Shown here piece after piece: positions 36,171-47,300 of a DNA stretch of 64,000 nucleotides. Source of the stretch: Tsukamurella sp. TY48 (GTDB lineage Bacteria > Actinomycetota > Actinomycetes > Mycobacteriales > Mycobacteriaceae); contig NZ_BPMV01000002.1 in NCBI RefSeq assembly GCF_019656655.1, positions 744,001 to 808,000 on the forward strand, read 5' to 3'. The notes under the pieces are model-generated. The model was not told the DNA's origin and made no database searches. It worked only from the letters and a program-made list of their open reading frames with translations. How positions within the stretch are numbered: position 1 is the first letter of the stretch; each line of letters starts with the position of its first letter. Made by a program: the position numbers and the translations under genes.

Positions 36171-37397
36171 TCAGCGGCCGTCCGCGATCTCGTCCAGGAT
36201 CGCGGCGACGGCGTCCATCGCTTGCTTCGAATCCGTTCCATAGGTGTGGTATTCGAGCTGGAGACGCCCGTTGAAGATCTTGCTGGTGTACATCTCGATA
36301 CCCGAGCTCACCTGGAAGAACAGTTCACCGTGTACGGCGGTCAGCTCCACCCCGTCCGGCGTGCGCACGGGTGGCACCACACCGTTGTCGGTGACCATCA
36401 CCACGTCCGGAAGGCCAGGCGGATTGCCGACGTACTCGGGAGTGAAATGCAGCAGCGACTGCTGAATCACCCCTGCCGCGAGATCATCGCGGAAGCTGTC
36501 CGCGATCTCCCTGCCGAGGCTCACCACGTCGGTGTCCGAATCGATTTCGGCGAGGAAGGTAGCGACGCCGACAGGATTGGTACAGCCCGTTGCGGTGACG
36601 GCCGGCGAGAGGACGTACCGAAGATCGACGGGGTAGATGTACGGAACGGGAATCGCCGTGCCACCCCGCAAGCGCCACTCCGCGACGAGTACTGCCGCAG
36701 ACACGATCCCGTTCACGCTCACGCGCCGATCACGGGAGAGGTCCACCAGGCGACGAGTCCGCTCCTCGCTGAAGGTGTGCTGCACCATCGGCACCCGCAC
36801 GGGGTGTGGGGGCCGCGCCGTCGTCACGGCGCGGCGTGACGGCGGCAGGTCGTAGGCGAACATCGCGGGCATGAACCGCTCCAGGCCGGACCGGCGTTGC
36901 TTCGTCACGTTCCGTTCAGCCAGGATCTTCTCCAGCCCCTCGGGGGCCGGCTGAGGCGGGCCGGGGCGGGCGCCACCCGTCGTCACGAGGTCGGTGTAGA
37001 TCCCGAAGAGTTCCTCGATCAGAGCGAACTGATGGTGTCCGTCCGCCAGCGCGTGGTGCACGTACAGCGTGGCGGCGGTCTGCGGGCCTTCCTGTTGCAC
37101 CGTCAGGTGCACCAGCGCCTGCTCCTGATCGAACTGCGGCGCGGGCGCATCAGCCGTGACGAGGGTGATTCCCGGGTGGAGGAGATCGTCGGCGACGATC
37201 CTGAAACCGCCGTCACCGTCGTCTTCGATCCGCGCCGCCAGGACCGGATGCACCTCGAGCAGGATCTCGAAGGCCTCACCGAGCGCGTCGACGTCGACCG
37301 GACCGTGGACGTGCGCCCCCAATCCGACGAAGTTGTGGGTGTCGGCGAACATCTTCTCGCTGTCCGCGAGTGCCCGCAGTACCGAGGATTCGAACAT
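36171..37397 (-). CDS. papA5: PapA5-type acyltransferase (condensation-domain fold)
   Basis: 408 residues. The catalytic HHxxxDG is present as HHALADG (about 118-124), near the middle of the N-terminal half as in PapA5. PapA5 of M. tuberculosis esterifies phthiocerol diols with mycocerosic acids. The C-terminal half (LRYVLSPAVTATGCTNPVGVATF) resembles that family's donor lobe. It is the last gene of the PKS-drr operon, 19 bases after the second permease gene, the place papA5 has after drrC in mycobacteria. Orthology is inferred from fold plus position; the acyl donor is unknown because no mas gene is in view. Confidence 0.85.
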   Translation of the reverse strand: MFESSVLRALADSEKMFADTHNFVGLGAHVHGPVDVDALGEAFEILLEVHPVLAARIEDDGDGGFRIVADDLLHPGITLVTADAPAPQFDQEQALVHLTVQQEGPQTAATLYVHHALADGHHQFALIEELFGIYTDLVTTGGARPGPPQPAPEGLEKILAERNVTKQRRSGLERFMPAMFAYDLPPSRRAVTTARPPHPVRVPMVQHTFSEERTRRLVDLSRDRRVSVNGIVSAAVLVAEWRLRGGTAIPVPYIYPVDLRYVLSPAVTATGCTNPVGVATFLAEIDSDTDVVSLGREIADSFRDDLAAGVIQQSLLHFTPEYVGNPPGLPDVVMVTDNGVVPPVRTPDGVELTAVHGELFFQVSSGIEMYTSKIFNGRLQLEYHTYGTDSKQAMDAVAAILDEIADGR

Positions 37398-37416
37398 GAC
37401 TGCCTCTCATCGATCG

Positions 37417-38253
37417 TCAATCCCGCATGCTCGCCCGGCGATAGCCGATGGCGAGCGGCACGGCGCACAGCAGGACGATTGCCCCCGACCACGCGATCAG
37501 CTCCAGCAACGGCGACCGCACCGGCCCTCCGACAGCCAGGGCACGCATGACGTCGACGGTGTTGCTGAACGGTTGGTGCGCAACGATGGGCTGTAGCCAC
37601 TGCGGATACTGCTCCAACGGAACGAATCCGGTGCAGAAGAACATGAACAGCCCGGAGACGAGCGCCGTGGCCTCGACGACGATCGTCTTGGCCGCGTACA
37701 CCGCCACCGTCAGTACGGCGGTCGAGAACGCCACGCCGAAGAGCACCGGCACGAAGAGCCAGCCCACGGCGCCGAGCAGGCCGTTCTCGAAGCGCAGACC
37801 GAGGAGAACCCCGGTCACCGTGAGCACCGTTGTGGCGAACAGGATCCGCAGCGCCTCGGCCACCAATCGCGAAGTCACCCCGGCCGCCCGATGGATCGGG
37901 CTGCCCCACAACCGGGAGAGGAATCCGTTCTCGCGCTCGGCCATCACGCCCAACCCACCGACGGTGGCTCCCTGCGTGGCGGCGACCAGCGCCACGAGCG
38001 GCACGCTACCGGTCAGGGCACTGTGTCCCGTGAGCTGGGAGATCCCCTCCCCCAGCACGATGTCGAGTGTCACTAGGAAGGCGACGGGCACGAGGACGGT
38101 CTCCGCGAGTGTCGCGGGGTCACGCACCCATCGGCGCACGATCCGCTCCGCCAGCAACCCCGTCTGCCGCACCAGGGCACCCGGTGACCGCTCACCGGTG
38201 CGCGGGTCGGTGCGTTCATCGGGTGGCGCGGCCACCGCGTGCGTGCCGGTCAT
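37417..38253 (-). CDS. drrC: ABC-2 type permease, DrrC-like
   Basis: 278 residues from ATG 38253 with GAGGAGG upstream, about six helices. The N-terminal cytosolic stretch RIVRRWVRDPATLAETVLVPV and the central GGLGVMAERENGFLSRLWG are typical of daunorubicin-resistance-type permeases. FVPLEQYPQWLQPIVAHQPFS is the conserved loop before the last helices. The ATG overlaps the stop of the preceding permease gene as ATGA. With DrrA and DrrB it should export the lipid product, as proposed for PDIM. Confidence 0.85.
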   Translation of the reverse strand: MTGTHAVAAPPDERTDPRTGERSPGALVRQTGLLAERIVRRWVRDPATLAETVLVPVAFLVTLDIVLGEGISQLTGHSALTGSVPLVALVAATQGATVGGLGVMAERENGFLSRLWGSPIHRAAGVTSRLVAEALRILFATTVLTVTGVLLGLRFENGLLGAVGWLFVPVLFGVAFSTAVLTVAVYAAKTIVVEATALVSGLFMFFCTGFVPLEQYPQWLQPIVAHQPFSNTVDVMRALAVGGPVRSPLLELIAWSGAIVLLCAVPLAIGYRRASMRD

Positions 38254-39053
38254 CGGTTCCTCCTCGCCACGACGACCGCATGGAGCGGCAGCACGGCCAG
38301 CACCAGGCCGATCGCCCAGTACACGGCGGGTCCGATCACGTCCCACGTCGCCGATCCGGCGGCTCCGGGCACTGAATCTCCGGCGAGGGCGCGCAGTGCG
38401 AAGACGAACTGGGACACCGGCTGGTCCCGTGCGAAGCCCTGAATCCACTCGGGGAACCGCTCGACCGGCTGCACACCGACAGACAACAGGCCGAGGATGA
38501 GCTGCGGCAGCATCATCAGGTGCGTCGTCGCCTCCGGGTTCCGGGTGGCGGTGCCCACCAGGTCACCCAACAGCGACAGTGTGAGACCCACCAGTAACGC
38601 GAGGCCGAGGAACCCGGCCGTGGCCGCCGCGCCGCCGTAGAAACGGAATCCGATCACGTGAGCACATGCCAGAGAGATCCCCAGTGCCAGAACGCACCGG
38701 TACATGCTTCCGGACATGCGCGCGGCCATCGGGATCAGCCGACCGATGGGCATGGAACGGAATCGGCGGTCGATGCCGTCCACGGAGTCCGTGGCGGCCC
38801 GGAATCCCCCCGAGATCGCGGCGAACGAAATCGCCTGCAGCACGATCAGCGGTGTCAGGTATTGGGCGTAGCTGCTCATCGCGGACGCGTACGCGCCCAT
38901 GAACTGTTTGAGCGGGATGTAGAAGCCCACGGTGAACATGACGGAGGCCGCCACCTGGGTCACGAGCTCGCCGTTGCGCAGGCTGGGCACGATGGAGCGC
39001 ACGGTGAGCACCCACCACTGCTGTCCCGCCGACGTATCGGGTCGCGCCGTCAC
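38250..39053 (-). CDS. drrB: ABC-2 type permease, DrrB-like
   Basis: 267 residues from GTG 39053, which overlaps the DrrA stop as GTGA. Six helices; the motif ISGGFRAATDSVDGIDRRFRSMP near residue 90 and VQPVERFPEWIQGFARDQPVSQF in the last third are characteristic of DrrB-type membrane subunits. Paired with the second permease it would form the heterodimeric channel of the exporter. Confidence 0.85.
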   Translation of the reverse strand: MTARPDTSAGQQWWVLTVRSIVPSLRNGELVTQVAASVMFTVGFYIPLKQFMGAYASAMSSYAQYLTPLIVLQAISFAAISGGFRAATDSVDGIDRRFRSMPIGRLIPMAARMSGSMYRCVLALGISLACAHVIGFRFYGGAAATAGFLGLALLVGLTLSLLGDLVGTATRNPEATTHLMMLPQLILGLLSVGVQPVERFPEWIQGFARDQPVSQFVFALRALAGDSVPGAAGSATWDVIGPAVYWAIGLVLAVLPLHAVVVARRNR

Positions 39054-40024
39054 GTCGCGACCTCCTCGTGCGCCGCCGGTGCGCCGCTCCCGGTGAGCGC
39101 GAAGAAGACTTCGTCCAGCGACGGGCGCCGCAGCGCGACGTCGAGGAGTTCGATACCCGCGGAGTCGATCCGAGAGACCGCCTCGACGAGCGTTCGAGTG
39201 CCGTCCGGCGCGGGGATCGCGATGCGATCCGTGCCCGTGGTCGCCTCCCTGTCGGCCGGGGCCATCGCCCCGAGGGCCTCGATCACCCGGGGCACGTCGG
39301 TGCGGTCGCGGGGCACGATCTCGCAGACGGTGGCTCCGGTGCGTTCCTTGAGCTGATCCGCAGTGCCCTCGGCGATGACGGTGCCCCGATCGATCACGGT
39401 GATGCGGTCGCTGAGCGCATCCGCCTCCTCGAGGTACTGGGTGGTGAGCAGGGTGGCGATGCCCTCTTCCCGCAACTGCCGCACCAGATCCCACACGCCC
39501 TGCCTACTGCGCGGGTCCAGGCCCGTCGTCGGCTCATCGAGGAAGACCACCTCCGGCCGCACCACCAGGCCGCATGCGATGTCGATGCGCCGGCGCATGC
39601 CTCCCGAGTAGGTGCCCACCTGACGGTCGGCGGCGTACTCCAGGTCGAATCGTTCGAGCAGGTCCGTCGCACGGGCCTGCGCAGCCGCCTTGCGAAGCCC
39701 CTGCAGCCGGGCGAACAGGATCAGGTTCTCCCGGCCGGTGAGCATGTCGTCCAGTGCGGCGTTCTGCCCCGTCAGCATGATCGCGCGGCGCACGCCCGCA
39801 GGGTCGAGCGCCACGTCGCATCCGGCGACCACCGCGCGGCCCGTCGAGGGCCGGGAAAGGGTGGCCAGGATGTCGACCGTGGTGGTCTTTCCGGCACCGT
39901 TCGGCCCGAGAAGGCCCAGGATCTCGCCCCGACGCACTTCCAAGTCGATGCCGCTCAGCGCGACGAAGTCGCCGAACCGCTTGGTCAGGCCCTCGACGAC
40001 GACAGCGCTCTCCGTGTGGTTCAT
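39050..40024 (-). CDS. drrA: ABC exporter ATPase, DrrA-like
   Basis: 324 residues from ATG 40024. Walker A is GPNGAGKTTT, the signature YSGGMRRRIDIA, Walker B VVFLDEPTTGLD, followed by the switch His position in TTQYLEEAD (Q/Y variant usual for DrrA). The C-terminal ~90 residues form the DrrA regulatory domain ending in LRRPSLDEVFFALTG. The ATG overlaps the PpsE-like stop as ATGA, so export and synthesis are coupled in one transcript. Confidence 0.93.
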   Translation of the reverse strand: MNHTESAVVVEGLTKRFGDFVALSGIDLEVRRGEILGLLGPNGAGKTTTVDILATLSRPSTGRAVVAGCDVALDPAGVRRAIMLTGQNAALDDMLTGRENLILFARLQGLRKAAAQARATDLLERFDLEYAADRQVGTYSGGMRRRIDIACGLVVRPEVVFLDEPTTGLDPRSRQGVWDLVRQLREEGIATLLTTQYLEEADALSDRITVIDRGTVIAEGTADQLKERTGATVCEIVPRDRTDVPRVIEALGAMAPADREATTGTDRIAIPAPDGTRTLVEAVSRIDSAGIELLDVALRRPSLDEVFFALTGSGAPAAHEEVAT

Positions 40025-43000
40025 CCCGCATCCTCGCCAGACAGATCGATGAGTTCCCAGTCGTCGCCGGCATCCGCCGGAGACTCGGTCGTTTCCCGCG
40101 TCACCGCACCGAGTGCTGTGGACACGGCCTCCGCCAGTGCCGCGATCCGGGCCTCGTCGACCCGGCGCCGGTCGTACCACCAATCCAGGTGCATGCGACC
40201 GCCGGCGCGGTACACGCGCAGTTCCACGGCGTGGCCCAGCGCGGGGATGGCATCGCGCACGGGCCTGGCGGCATCGGTTCCGAGCCAGACGGGGGCCGAC
40301 GCCGCCAACGCCTCCGGCGGCTCGGGGATCGAGCCGGCGATCGACAGATGTACATCTGCATCACGCAGTCCCGCGAGCCGCGCCGAGGTCGGCGCGTACT
40401 GGTAGCGCAACAATCCGTAGCCGATTCCCTGATGTGTCACGCCGCGCAGTTCGTTACGGACGGCGTCGAGCAGGAGGGAATCCCCCTCGTCCGGAGCTGT
40501 GATCGACACCGGGTAGACGGTGCCGAACCACCCCACCGTGTCCCGCAGATCGAGCTCGGGTTTCAGGATCGACCGCGCGTCACCGTCGACATCGATGAGG
40601 ACCCGACCGGGACCCGCGATCGCGACGACTCCGCGCACCAGTGCCGCCGTGATCAGTTCGTCGAGGCGGATCCCCGTCCGTCGCCGCGCGTCGTCGAGCT
40701 CCGCCGCTTCCACCGCGCCCAGGGTCGTGGGCAGCCGGAGGAAGTCGGCCGCGGCCGGCGGCGCAGCGGTATCCGTCGTCGCGATGCGCACGGCGGGTTC
40801 GGACAAGGTGTCGAGCCATCGCGAATAGCCGTCGAGAACCGCACGGTGTCCGGCGAGCTCCGAGAGCCGCTGGCACCAATCCCGCCATCCGGTCGATGCA
40901 GGAGTGAGCGAGACCGGCATGCCGGCGGCGCGCTGGCTGAACGCGGTGAGCAGGTCACTCATGAGGATCTCGCGGGAACGGGCGTCGCCGACGATGCCGG
41001 GTACCGCGAGCGCCAATCGGGATTCACCGCCGTCGGTGTCCCGCAGGAGCAGCGCCGTGAGCATCGATCCGTCCCCGGGGCCGTCGGCGATGATCTCCGC
41101 CAACCTCTCCCCCGCAAGGGCTTCGGCGTCGGCGCCGGCGGGGAGAGTCTCCACGCAGGTGCTCGACCAGGCCTGCTGCTCCTCGGCGGGATCACCGATG
41201 ATCTGTTCCCAGATACCGCCGCGACGGCGCAGGCGCAGACGGAGCACCTCGTGGCGGCGGACCACCGCCCCGAGTACCTCGGAGACGTCATCGACGCCGA
41301 GTCCTGCGGCCAGCCGCAGGACGATCGGGGTGCGCCAGCAGCCGTAGTCGGTGATGCCACCGTCGAGCAGCCGCGCGAGATTCGGCGGGAGCGGCGGGTG
41401 GTCCGTGGGCTCTTCTCCGCCGGTCAATCCGGCCTCGGCGTCGCGTTCGGCGATCGCCGCCGCAAGCGATCTCACCGTCGGGTGGTCGTACAGGTCCTGC
41501 GGCGTGATGTCGATCCCCGCGTGCCCTGCGGCGATCGAGACACCGATGGCGATCAGCGAATCTCCGCCCACGTCGAAGAAGTCCGCATCGGCGTCGACGG
41601 ACTCCGCACCCAGGCATGCGGCCCAGACACGACGGAGGGCGGCTTCGATTCCCTCGCCGGCTTCGTCCTGGTCCTGCGCTGCAGCCGGAGTGTGGGCGGT
41701 ATCGATACCGACGGTGCCCGCCCGCGGCGAGGGGTGCACCCAATGCCGCTCGGGCAGGAAGGGGTAGCCGGGAAGGAGCACCCGCTCACCGGTCGGCAGA
41801 AACTGCTCGACCTCGATGCCGGCGGCCCACAGTTGCCCCAGCCCTTCCAGGAAGAACTCGTGGTCGTCGCGGTCCTGAGCCGGATGCCGCAGCAGTCGCA
41901 CCACGCGATGCGAGTCGCGGAACCGCGGATGCCGCTTGGCCGCCGATGTCAGGGCGCCACCGGGACCGACCTCGACGAGCACCCGGTGCGGATCGGCGAG
42001 AGCGATGTACAGTTCATCGGCGAACCGCACGGTGGCCCGGATCTGGCGGGACCAGGTCCCGGGATCGGTCGCCTCGGCGTCGCTCATCATGGCCCCGGTC
42101 ACATTGGACGCCATAGGGATCCGTGGGGCCGACAGCGTCGATCGGCGCAGGACGGCGTCGAACGCGGTTGCCGCCTGCTCCATCATCCGGGAGTGGAAGG
42201 CGTGCGATGTGCGCACCCTACGAGCGTTCACTCCGTCCGCGGCGAGCCGCGCGCTGAGATCGGCGATCGCGTCCGCGCTGCCCGCGACGACGCACCCACC
42301 GGGCTCGTTGATGGTGGCGATGTCGAGGTCCGGACCCACGTGCGGCGTCACCTCCGGTGCACCGAGCGGCACCGCCAGCATGACGCCCGGCGGTGCGGCG
42401 TGCATCAGGCGCCCGCGCTCGGCGACCACGCTGATCGCGGTCGGGAGGTCGAACACTCCTGCCAGAGTGGCGGCGACGTACTCACCCACGCTGTGCCCCA
42501 GCAATAGCGAGGGCCTCACTCCCCGGCGCTCGAGTGCGCGGGCGAGCGCGTACTCCACTGCGAACAGTGCCGGCTGGGATCGGTCGGTGCGCTCCAACTC
42601 ACGGCTCCGGCCGCCGAACATCAAGCTTTTGAGATCGATGCCCAGGGCCGCGTCGAATCCGGCGGCGCACCTGTCGATGTTCTCCGCGAACACCGGATCG
42701 CCGTCGTAGAGCCCGCGCGCCATTCCCACGTACTGCGCACCCTGGCCTGGGAAGAGCATGACGACACGGTCGGTCGCGTCCTCCGCCCCGGCCGGAACGG
42801 ATGATGTGACACCCTCCGCGGCGCGGAGCGCCGAGATCGCATGGGCGCGGTCGCGGACAACGGTGACACCGCGGGTGACGTCCATCGGCCGGGCCGCCAG
42901 CGTGGCCGCCACATCCGCGAGCTCGACCGAGTCGTCCGCCTCGAGCTCATCAGCCAGCGCCGTTCGGGCCACCGTCAATCGTTCGGTCCCGCGTGCCGAC

Positions 43001-44397
43001 AGCAACAGCGGGTACGGGCCGGCACCGGGGGCCGCCGCCGCCGGGACCGGGGCCTCCTCCAGCACCAGGTGCACGTTCGTGCCACCCACCCCGAACGAAC
43101 TGATACCGGCGAGTCTGGGCCCCTCGCTCTCCCAGTCGATCACGCCTGGGTTCAGCGCGAACGGGGTCTCGTCGAGACGCAGTTCGGGGTTCGGGGCGGT
43201 GAAGTGCAGCGTCCCCGGGAGTGAGCGATTCTTCAAGCAGAGGATCACTTTGAGCAGACCGGCGATGCCCGAGGCGACTTCCAGGTGGCCGATGTTCGCC
43301 TTGACCGAGCCGAGGTGGCAGGGACCGGTGCGCTCGTGCTCCGCGAGCTCGAAGGCCTGGCGCAGGCCCTCGATCTCGATCGGGTCACCGAGCGGCGTTC
43401 CGGTGCCGTGCGTCTCGACATAGGTGACGTCCGCGGGGTCGACGCCGGCAACGCCGTGCGCCTCGGCGATCACGGCGGCCTGTCCGGCGGCGGTGGGCGC
43501 CGCATAGGTCATCTTGGCCGCACCGTCGTTGTTGATCGCCGATCCCCGGATCACCGCGTGGATCGGGTCGCCGTCGGCACGAGCGCGGTCGAGTGTCTTG
43601 AGCACGACGGCCCCGACCCCGCTTCCGAACACCGTTCCGTCGGCTCGCACGTCGAACGGGCGGCAGTGTCCGCTCGGTGATGTCATGGCACCGGGTTCGT
43701 GCCAGTATCCGGCGCGGTTGGGAATGCGAATCGATGATCCACCTGCGATAGCCGCGTCCACCTCGCCGGAGATCAACGCCTGGCATGCCAGGTGCACGGC
43801 GACGGCGGAGGACGAGCACGCGGTCTGCACGGACAGTGCCGGTCCGCGAAGGTCGAACTGATGCGCAACGCGAGTCGCGATGTGGTCCTTGTCGTTACGC
43901 AGGGAGAGATCGATCATCTCGAAACTCGCCCCCTGCCCGATGATGTGCTCCACATCGAGCCCCGACATCAGGTTGTTGAGCAGATATCCGCTCGCGGAAC
44001 TCGTTCCGTAGACGCCGACTGCGCCGTCCAATTCCCGTGGGTGATAGCCCGCGTCCTCGATGGCGTGCCACACGGTCTGGAGGAACAGGCGATGCTGCGG
44101 ATCGAGACCGTCCGCGACGGCTGCGGTGAAACCGAAGAGCTCGGCGTCGAACTCCTCGATCCCGTCCATGGGGGCGCCGGATCGGATGTAGCGCCGATCC
44201 GCGATCGCGTCGGCGGCGATGCCCGTCCGCTGCAGCTCCTGTTCGGTGAGCGCAACGATGGATTCGACACCGTCGCGCAGGTTGCGCCAGTACTCCCCCA
44301 GGGTTCGGGCACCGGAGAACCGGCCCGCCATGCCGATCACCGCGATCGAGCCCGCCGTGTCTTCCGGATCTTGCTCGTGCGACTGGTTCGTCATCAC
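40021..44397 (-). CDS. ppsE: Type I PKS, PpsE-like (KS-AT-ACP-condensation)
   Basis: 1,458 residues. Domains: KS (about 17-447; Cys194, His330, His371), AT (about 545-850; Ser636 in GHSVGEY, HAFH at 732-735, the malonyl-type mark), ACP (about 915-985; Ser947 in GGDSL) and a condensation-like domain (about 1000-1440). No reductive domain is present. This layout and length are those of mycobacterial PpsE, which ends phthiocerol assembly; VRADGTVFGSGVG and GIGYGLLRYQYAPT match PpsE as I recall it. In the condensation-like domain the HHxxxDG slot reads PGIVGDA, so catalysis is doubtful. Start GTG 44397 or ATG 44394; both overlap the upstream stop. Followed by drrA. Confidence 0.9.
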   Translation of the reverse strand: MMTNQSHEQDPEDTAGSIAVIGMAGRFSGARTLGEYWRNLRDGVESIVALTEQELQRTGIAADAIADRRYIRSGAPMDGIEEFDAELFGFTAAVADGLDPQHRLFLQTVWHAIEDAGYHPRELDGAVGVYGTSSASGYLLNNLMSGLDVEHIIGQGASFEMIDLSLRNDKDHIATRVAHQFDLRGPALSVQTACSSSAVAVHLACQALISGEVDAAIAGGSSIRIPNRAGYWHEPGAMTSPSGHCRPFDVRADGTVFGSGVGAVVLKTLDRARADGDPIHAVIRGSAINNDGAAKMTYAAPTAAGQAAVIAEAHGVAGVDPADVTYVETHGTGTPLGDPIEIEGLRQAFELAEHERTGPCHLGSVKANIGHLEVASGIAGLLKVILCLKNRSLPGTLHFTAPNPELRLDETPFALNPGVIDWESEGPRLAGISSFGVGGTNVHLVLEEAPVPAAAAPGAGPYPLLLSARGTERLTVARTALADELEADDSVELADVAATLAARPMDVTRGVTVVRDRAHAISALRAAEGVTSSVPAGAEDATDRVVMLFPGQGAQYVGMARGLYDGDPVFAENIDRCAAGFDAALGIDLKSLMFGGRSRELERTDRSQPALFAVEYALARALERRGVRPSLLLGHSVGEYVAATLAGVFDLPTAISVVAERGRLMHAAPPGVMLAVPLGAPEVTPHVGPDLDIATINEPGGCVVAGSADAIADLSARLAADGVNARRVRTSHAFHSRMMEQAATAFDAVLRRSTLSAPRIPMASNVTGAMMSDAEATDPGTWSRQIRATVRFADELYIALADPHRVLVEVGPGGALTSAAKRHPRFRDSHRVVRLLRHPAQDRDDHEFFLEGLGQLWAAGIEVEQFLPTGERVLLPGYPFLPERHWVHPSPRAGTVGIDTAHTPAAAQDQDEAGEGIEAALRRVWAACLGAESVDADADFFDVGGDSLIAIGVSIAAGHAGIDITPQDLYDHPTVRSLAAAIAERDAEAGLTGGEEPTDHPPLPPNLARLLDGGITDYGCWRTPIVLRLAAGLGVDDVSEVLGAVVRRHEVLRLRLRRRGGIWEQIIGDPAEEQQAWSSTCVETLPAGADAEALAGERLAEIIADGPGDGSMLTALLLRDTDGGESRLALAVPGIVGDARSREILMSDLLTAFSQRAAGMPVSLTPASTGWRDWCQRLSELAGHRAVLDGYSRWLDTLSEPAVRIATTDTAAPPAAADFLRLPTTLGAVEAAELDDARRRTGIRLDELITAALVRGVVAIAGPGRVLIDVDGDARSILKPELDLRDTVGWFGTVYPVSITAPDEGDSLLLDAVRNELRGVTHQGIGYGLLRYQYAPTSARLAGLRDADVHLSIAGSIPEPPEALAASAPVWLGTDAARPVRDAIPALGHAVELRVYRAGGRMHLDWWYDRRRVDEARIAALAEAVSTALGAVTRETTESPADAGDDWELIDLSGEDAG

Positions 44398-47300
44398 GGG
44401 TGGTCCACCTTTCGTCGGACGGAGGCGCGTCGCCGCGCCGCGACACGTTGTTGGGCGCGTCCACGGAGGCCGTCGGCAGGGGTCGCATCGGAGGTGTGCA
44501 CGGGCGCCTCGGTCACCCCGAGCCTGCGGACGAGGTCGGTCGCCAGATCATCCAGCCCGGCCCCCTGCAGTAGGAGCGCCACCGGCGGTTCGACCCCGAA
44601 CTCGCTGCGCACGGTGTTGCGGATACGGACCGCCATCAGCGAGTCCAGCCCCAGCTCGGTGAGCGCGCGCTCGGCGGGGACCACCGCGGTGCCGGAGTAT
44701 CCGAGAACCGCGCCGATCCGCTTCTGCAGCCGCTCCAGTACGAGCCGGTGCGCCTCGGCGAAGGGCATCGTCCGGAGCCGGTCGAGGTCGATCGCCTCGG
44801 TGTCCTCGTCCGGGTCGAGTTCGGCGGCGAGGTGGGTGAAGTAGCCCAAACCCACCAGTTCCGGGAAAGCCGCGGCCGCGCGGTCGAGCCGAAGCCGGGC
44901 GACTCCCACGCGGGCACGACCACCGCCGAGGAGCGCGTCCAGGGCCTCCATGCCCTCGTCGGGTGCGATCGGGTCGAGAACGCTCATCTCGAGCGATCGC
45001 GCCAGTCCCACTTCGGACCACTGTCCCCAGCAGATCGACGTGACACGGGCCCCCTCCGCGCGGCGGCGCTCGGCGAGTGCGTCGAGATAGGCGTTCGCGG
45101 CGGCGTACGCGCCCTGGCCCGGCGATCCCAGCAGGGAGGCGACCGAGGAGAACAGGACCAACCAGTCCAGCGCCGAACCGGCGGTGGCCTCGTCCAGACG
45201 GACCGCGCCCATCACCTTCGGGCGCCACACGCGGGCAAGAGCATCGCGGGACATGGCGGTCACGAGCTCGTCATCGAGCACCGCGGCCGAATGGATCACG
45301 CCACGCAGCGGCAGCCCGGTCTCCTCGGCGGCCGTGACCAGAGACTCGGCGACACCGTCCGCGGCGACATCGCCGCTGACGTACACGACCTCAGTGTCTG
45401 CGGCGAGCTCGGCGAGCACGCGCGCACCGTCCTCGGACAGCTCACTGCGCCCGCACAGCACGATCCGCCCGGCACCGGCAGCCACCAGATGCCGAGCGAC
45501 CGCCAGTCCGATGCCACCCATTCCTCCGGTCACCACGTAGGCGCCGTCGCTGCGCACCGTCGGATTGCCGGAACCCTCTCGTGGTTCGGGATCGGCCCGC
45601 ACCAAACGCTGCACGTATCGCCGACCGTCCCGCCACGCCAGCAGATCATCGCCCACGGGCGCGCTGGCCTCGCGCAGGAGCGTCGCCGCCACGTCGTCGA
45701 CCGACGAGAGGTCGACGAGGGTGGCGCGCAGGTCGGGGTGCTCGTACGCGAGAACCCGGATCAGACCGGTCAAGGCCCCGACGGCCGGTGTCCCGACATC
45801 CCCTTCAGCGACCTCCAAGCCCCTGCGAGTGACCAGCCACAACCGGGGTGGCCGGCCATGCCAACCCGAGGTCACCGCACTGACTGCCGTCGCGACCTGC
45901 CAGGTCAAGCGTTCCGCCACGGCGACGCGGTCGGCCGCGGTGGCGTCGTCAGTCTCCGCGTCCAGCAGGAGCACGATGCCGGTCGGCGGATAGTCCGGAT
46001 CCGATGCCACCTCCGCGATCGCGTCCGCCACGGCCTGCTCGCCGAAGTCCGCGGTCACGATTCGACGGCCGGCCCCATGGAGGTCACTCGCGATCGCCTC
46101 CACACCGGGCCGGTCGTCGCTGAGCAGCAGCCAGGCCCCGTCGCCGCTTCCGTCGATGCCGTCCGGTGCGGCGCTCTCCTCCCACCGGTGGCCGAACAGC
46201 TTGCGCTCCAGGGGCAGAGGCACTGCGTGTCGGCGGATTCGGCGCAGGAAGACACCCCGGATCTCGGCGAGCAATGCGCCCGACCGGTCGGTGATCGTCA
46301 CGTCTCCGGTGGCACCCTCGTCGCTGAGGGAGACGAACCGAGCGCGGCACGAACTGTCTCGACCGACCGGTGCGTACAGACGGATCGATTCCACCGACAC
46401 CGGAAGGTAGGCGGCGTCCGCCTCGAGACCGGACTCGGGCAGCGCTGCAGCGAGCGTCTGCAGTGCGGCGTCCAGTGCGACGGGGTGCAGCACCAGTCCG
46501 GGGTGCCCGGTGGCCTCCGCCGGAAGGGTCACGTCCGCCTCCGCTGCGCCCACCGGATCACGGGAGACCCGCTGCAGCGCGGCGAATGCGCGATCGTGGT
46601 GCGCGCCGGCTCGCCGCAGTGCCGCGTAGACCTCCCGCGGCGAGACCGGCACTCCCGACGTGACCGGGGCGACAGGGCTCGGGTCCCGTTGCGCGAGTCC
46701 CGCTCCCACCCGAGCCGTGGCGTGGCGGATCCACTCGCCGCCGCTCCCCCTGCTGAAGATCTCGACCCGGCCGGAGCCGTCGGAGTCGTAGGTCAGCCGG
46801 GTCGTGAGTGGGACCGATCCGGTCAGCGGGAGCATCTGCTCCACTTCGAGCTGGTCGACGCCGGCAGGCGCGCCCTCGGTTCCGTACGCGGTGCGGCCGG
46901 CCGCCAGCGCGATCTCGGCGAATCCTGCGGCGGGCATGATCGCCTGGCCTTGGACTCGGTGGTCGGCGAGCCAACCGATCTCGTCGAGGCCGACGTCCGC
47001 GTGCCACAGGAATCCTCCGCCGGACGGGATCTCGACGGGGCTGCCCAGGAGTGGGTGGACCCGATCGGGCTGGGCTCGGCGATGGGCGGGAGCCGGTGTC
47101 CAGTACTTCCGATGGCGCCAGGTGTGTGGCGCGATATCGGTGATGTGCCCCGGAGGGAGGTCTCCCCCGAGTCGCGCGCGATGCGCGTGGAAGACGAGGG
47201 CCTCGTCCTCGCCGCGCAACAGCGTGGGAAGGACCAGGACCTCGCGGTCTTCGGGTCCGCTCTCGGTGATCGCGTGCGCGAGAAGGGGGTGCGGGCTGAC

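Noticed and set aside
36171-37397. NRPS condensation domain split from a peptide synthetase
   Set aside because: No adenylation or carrier domain is attached, and position after drrBC fits a free-standing PapA5-type acyltransferase better.
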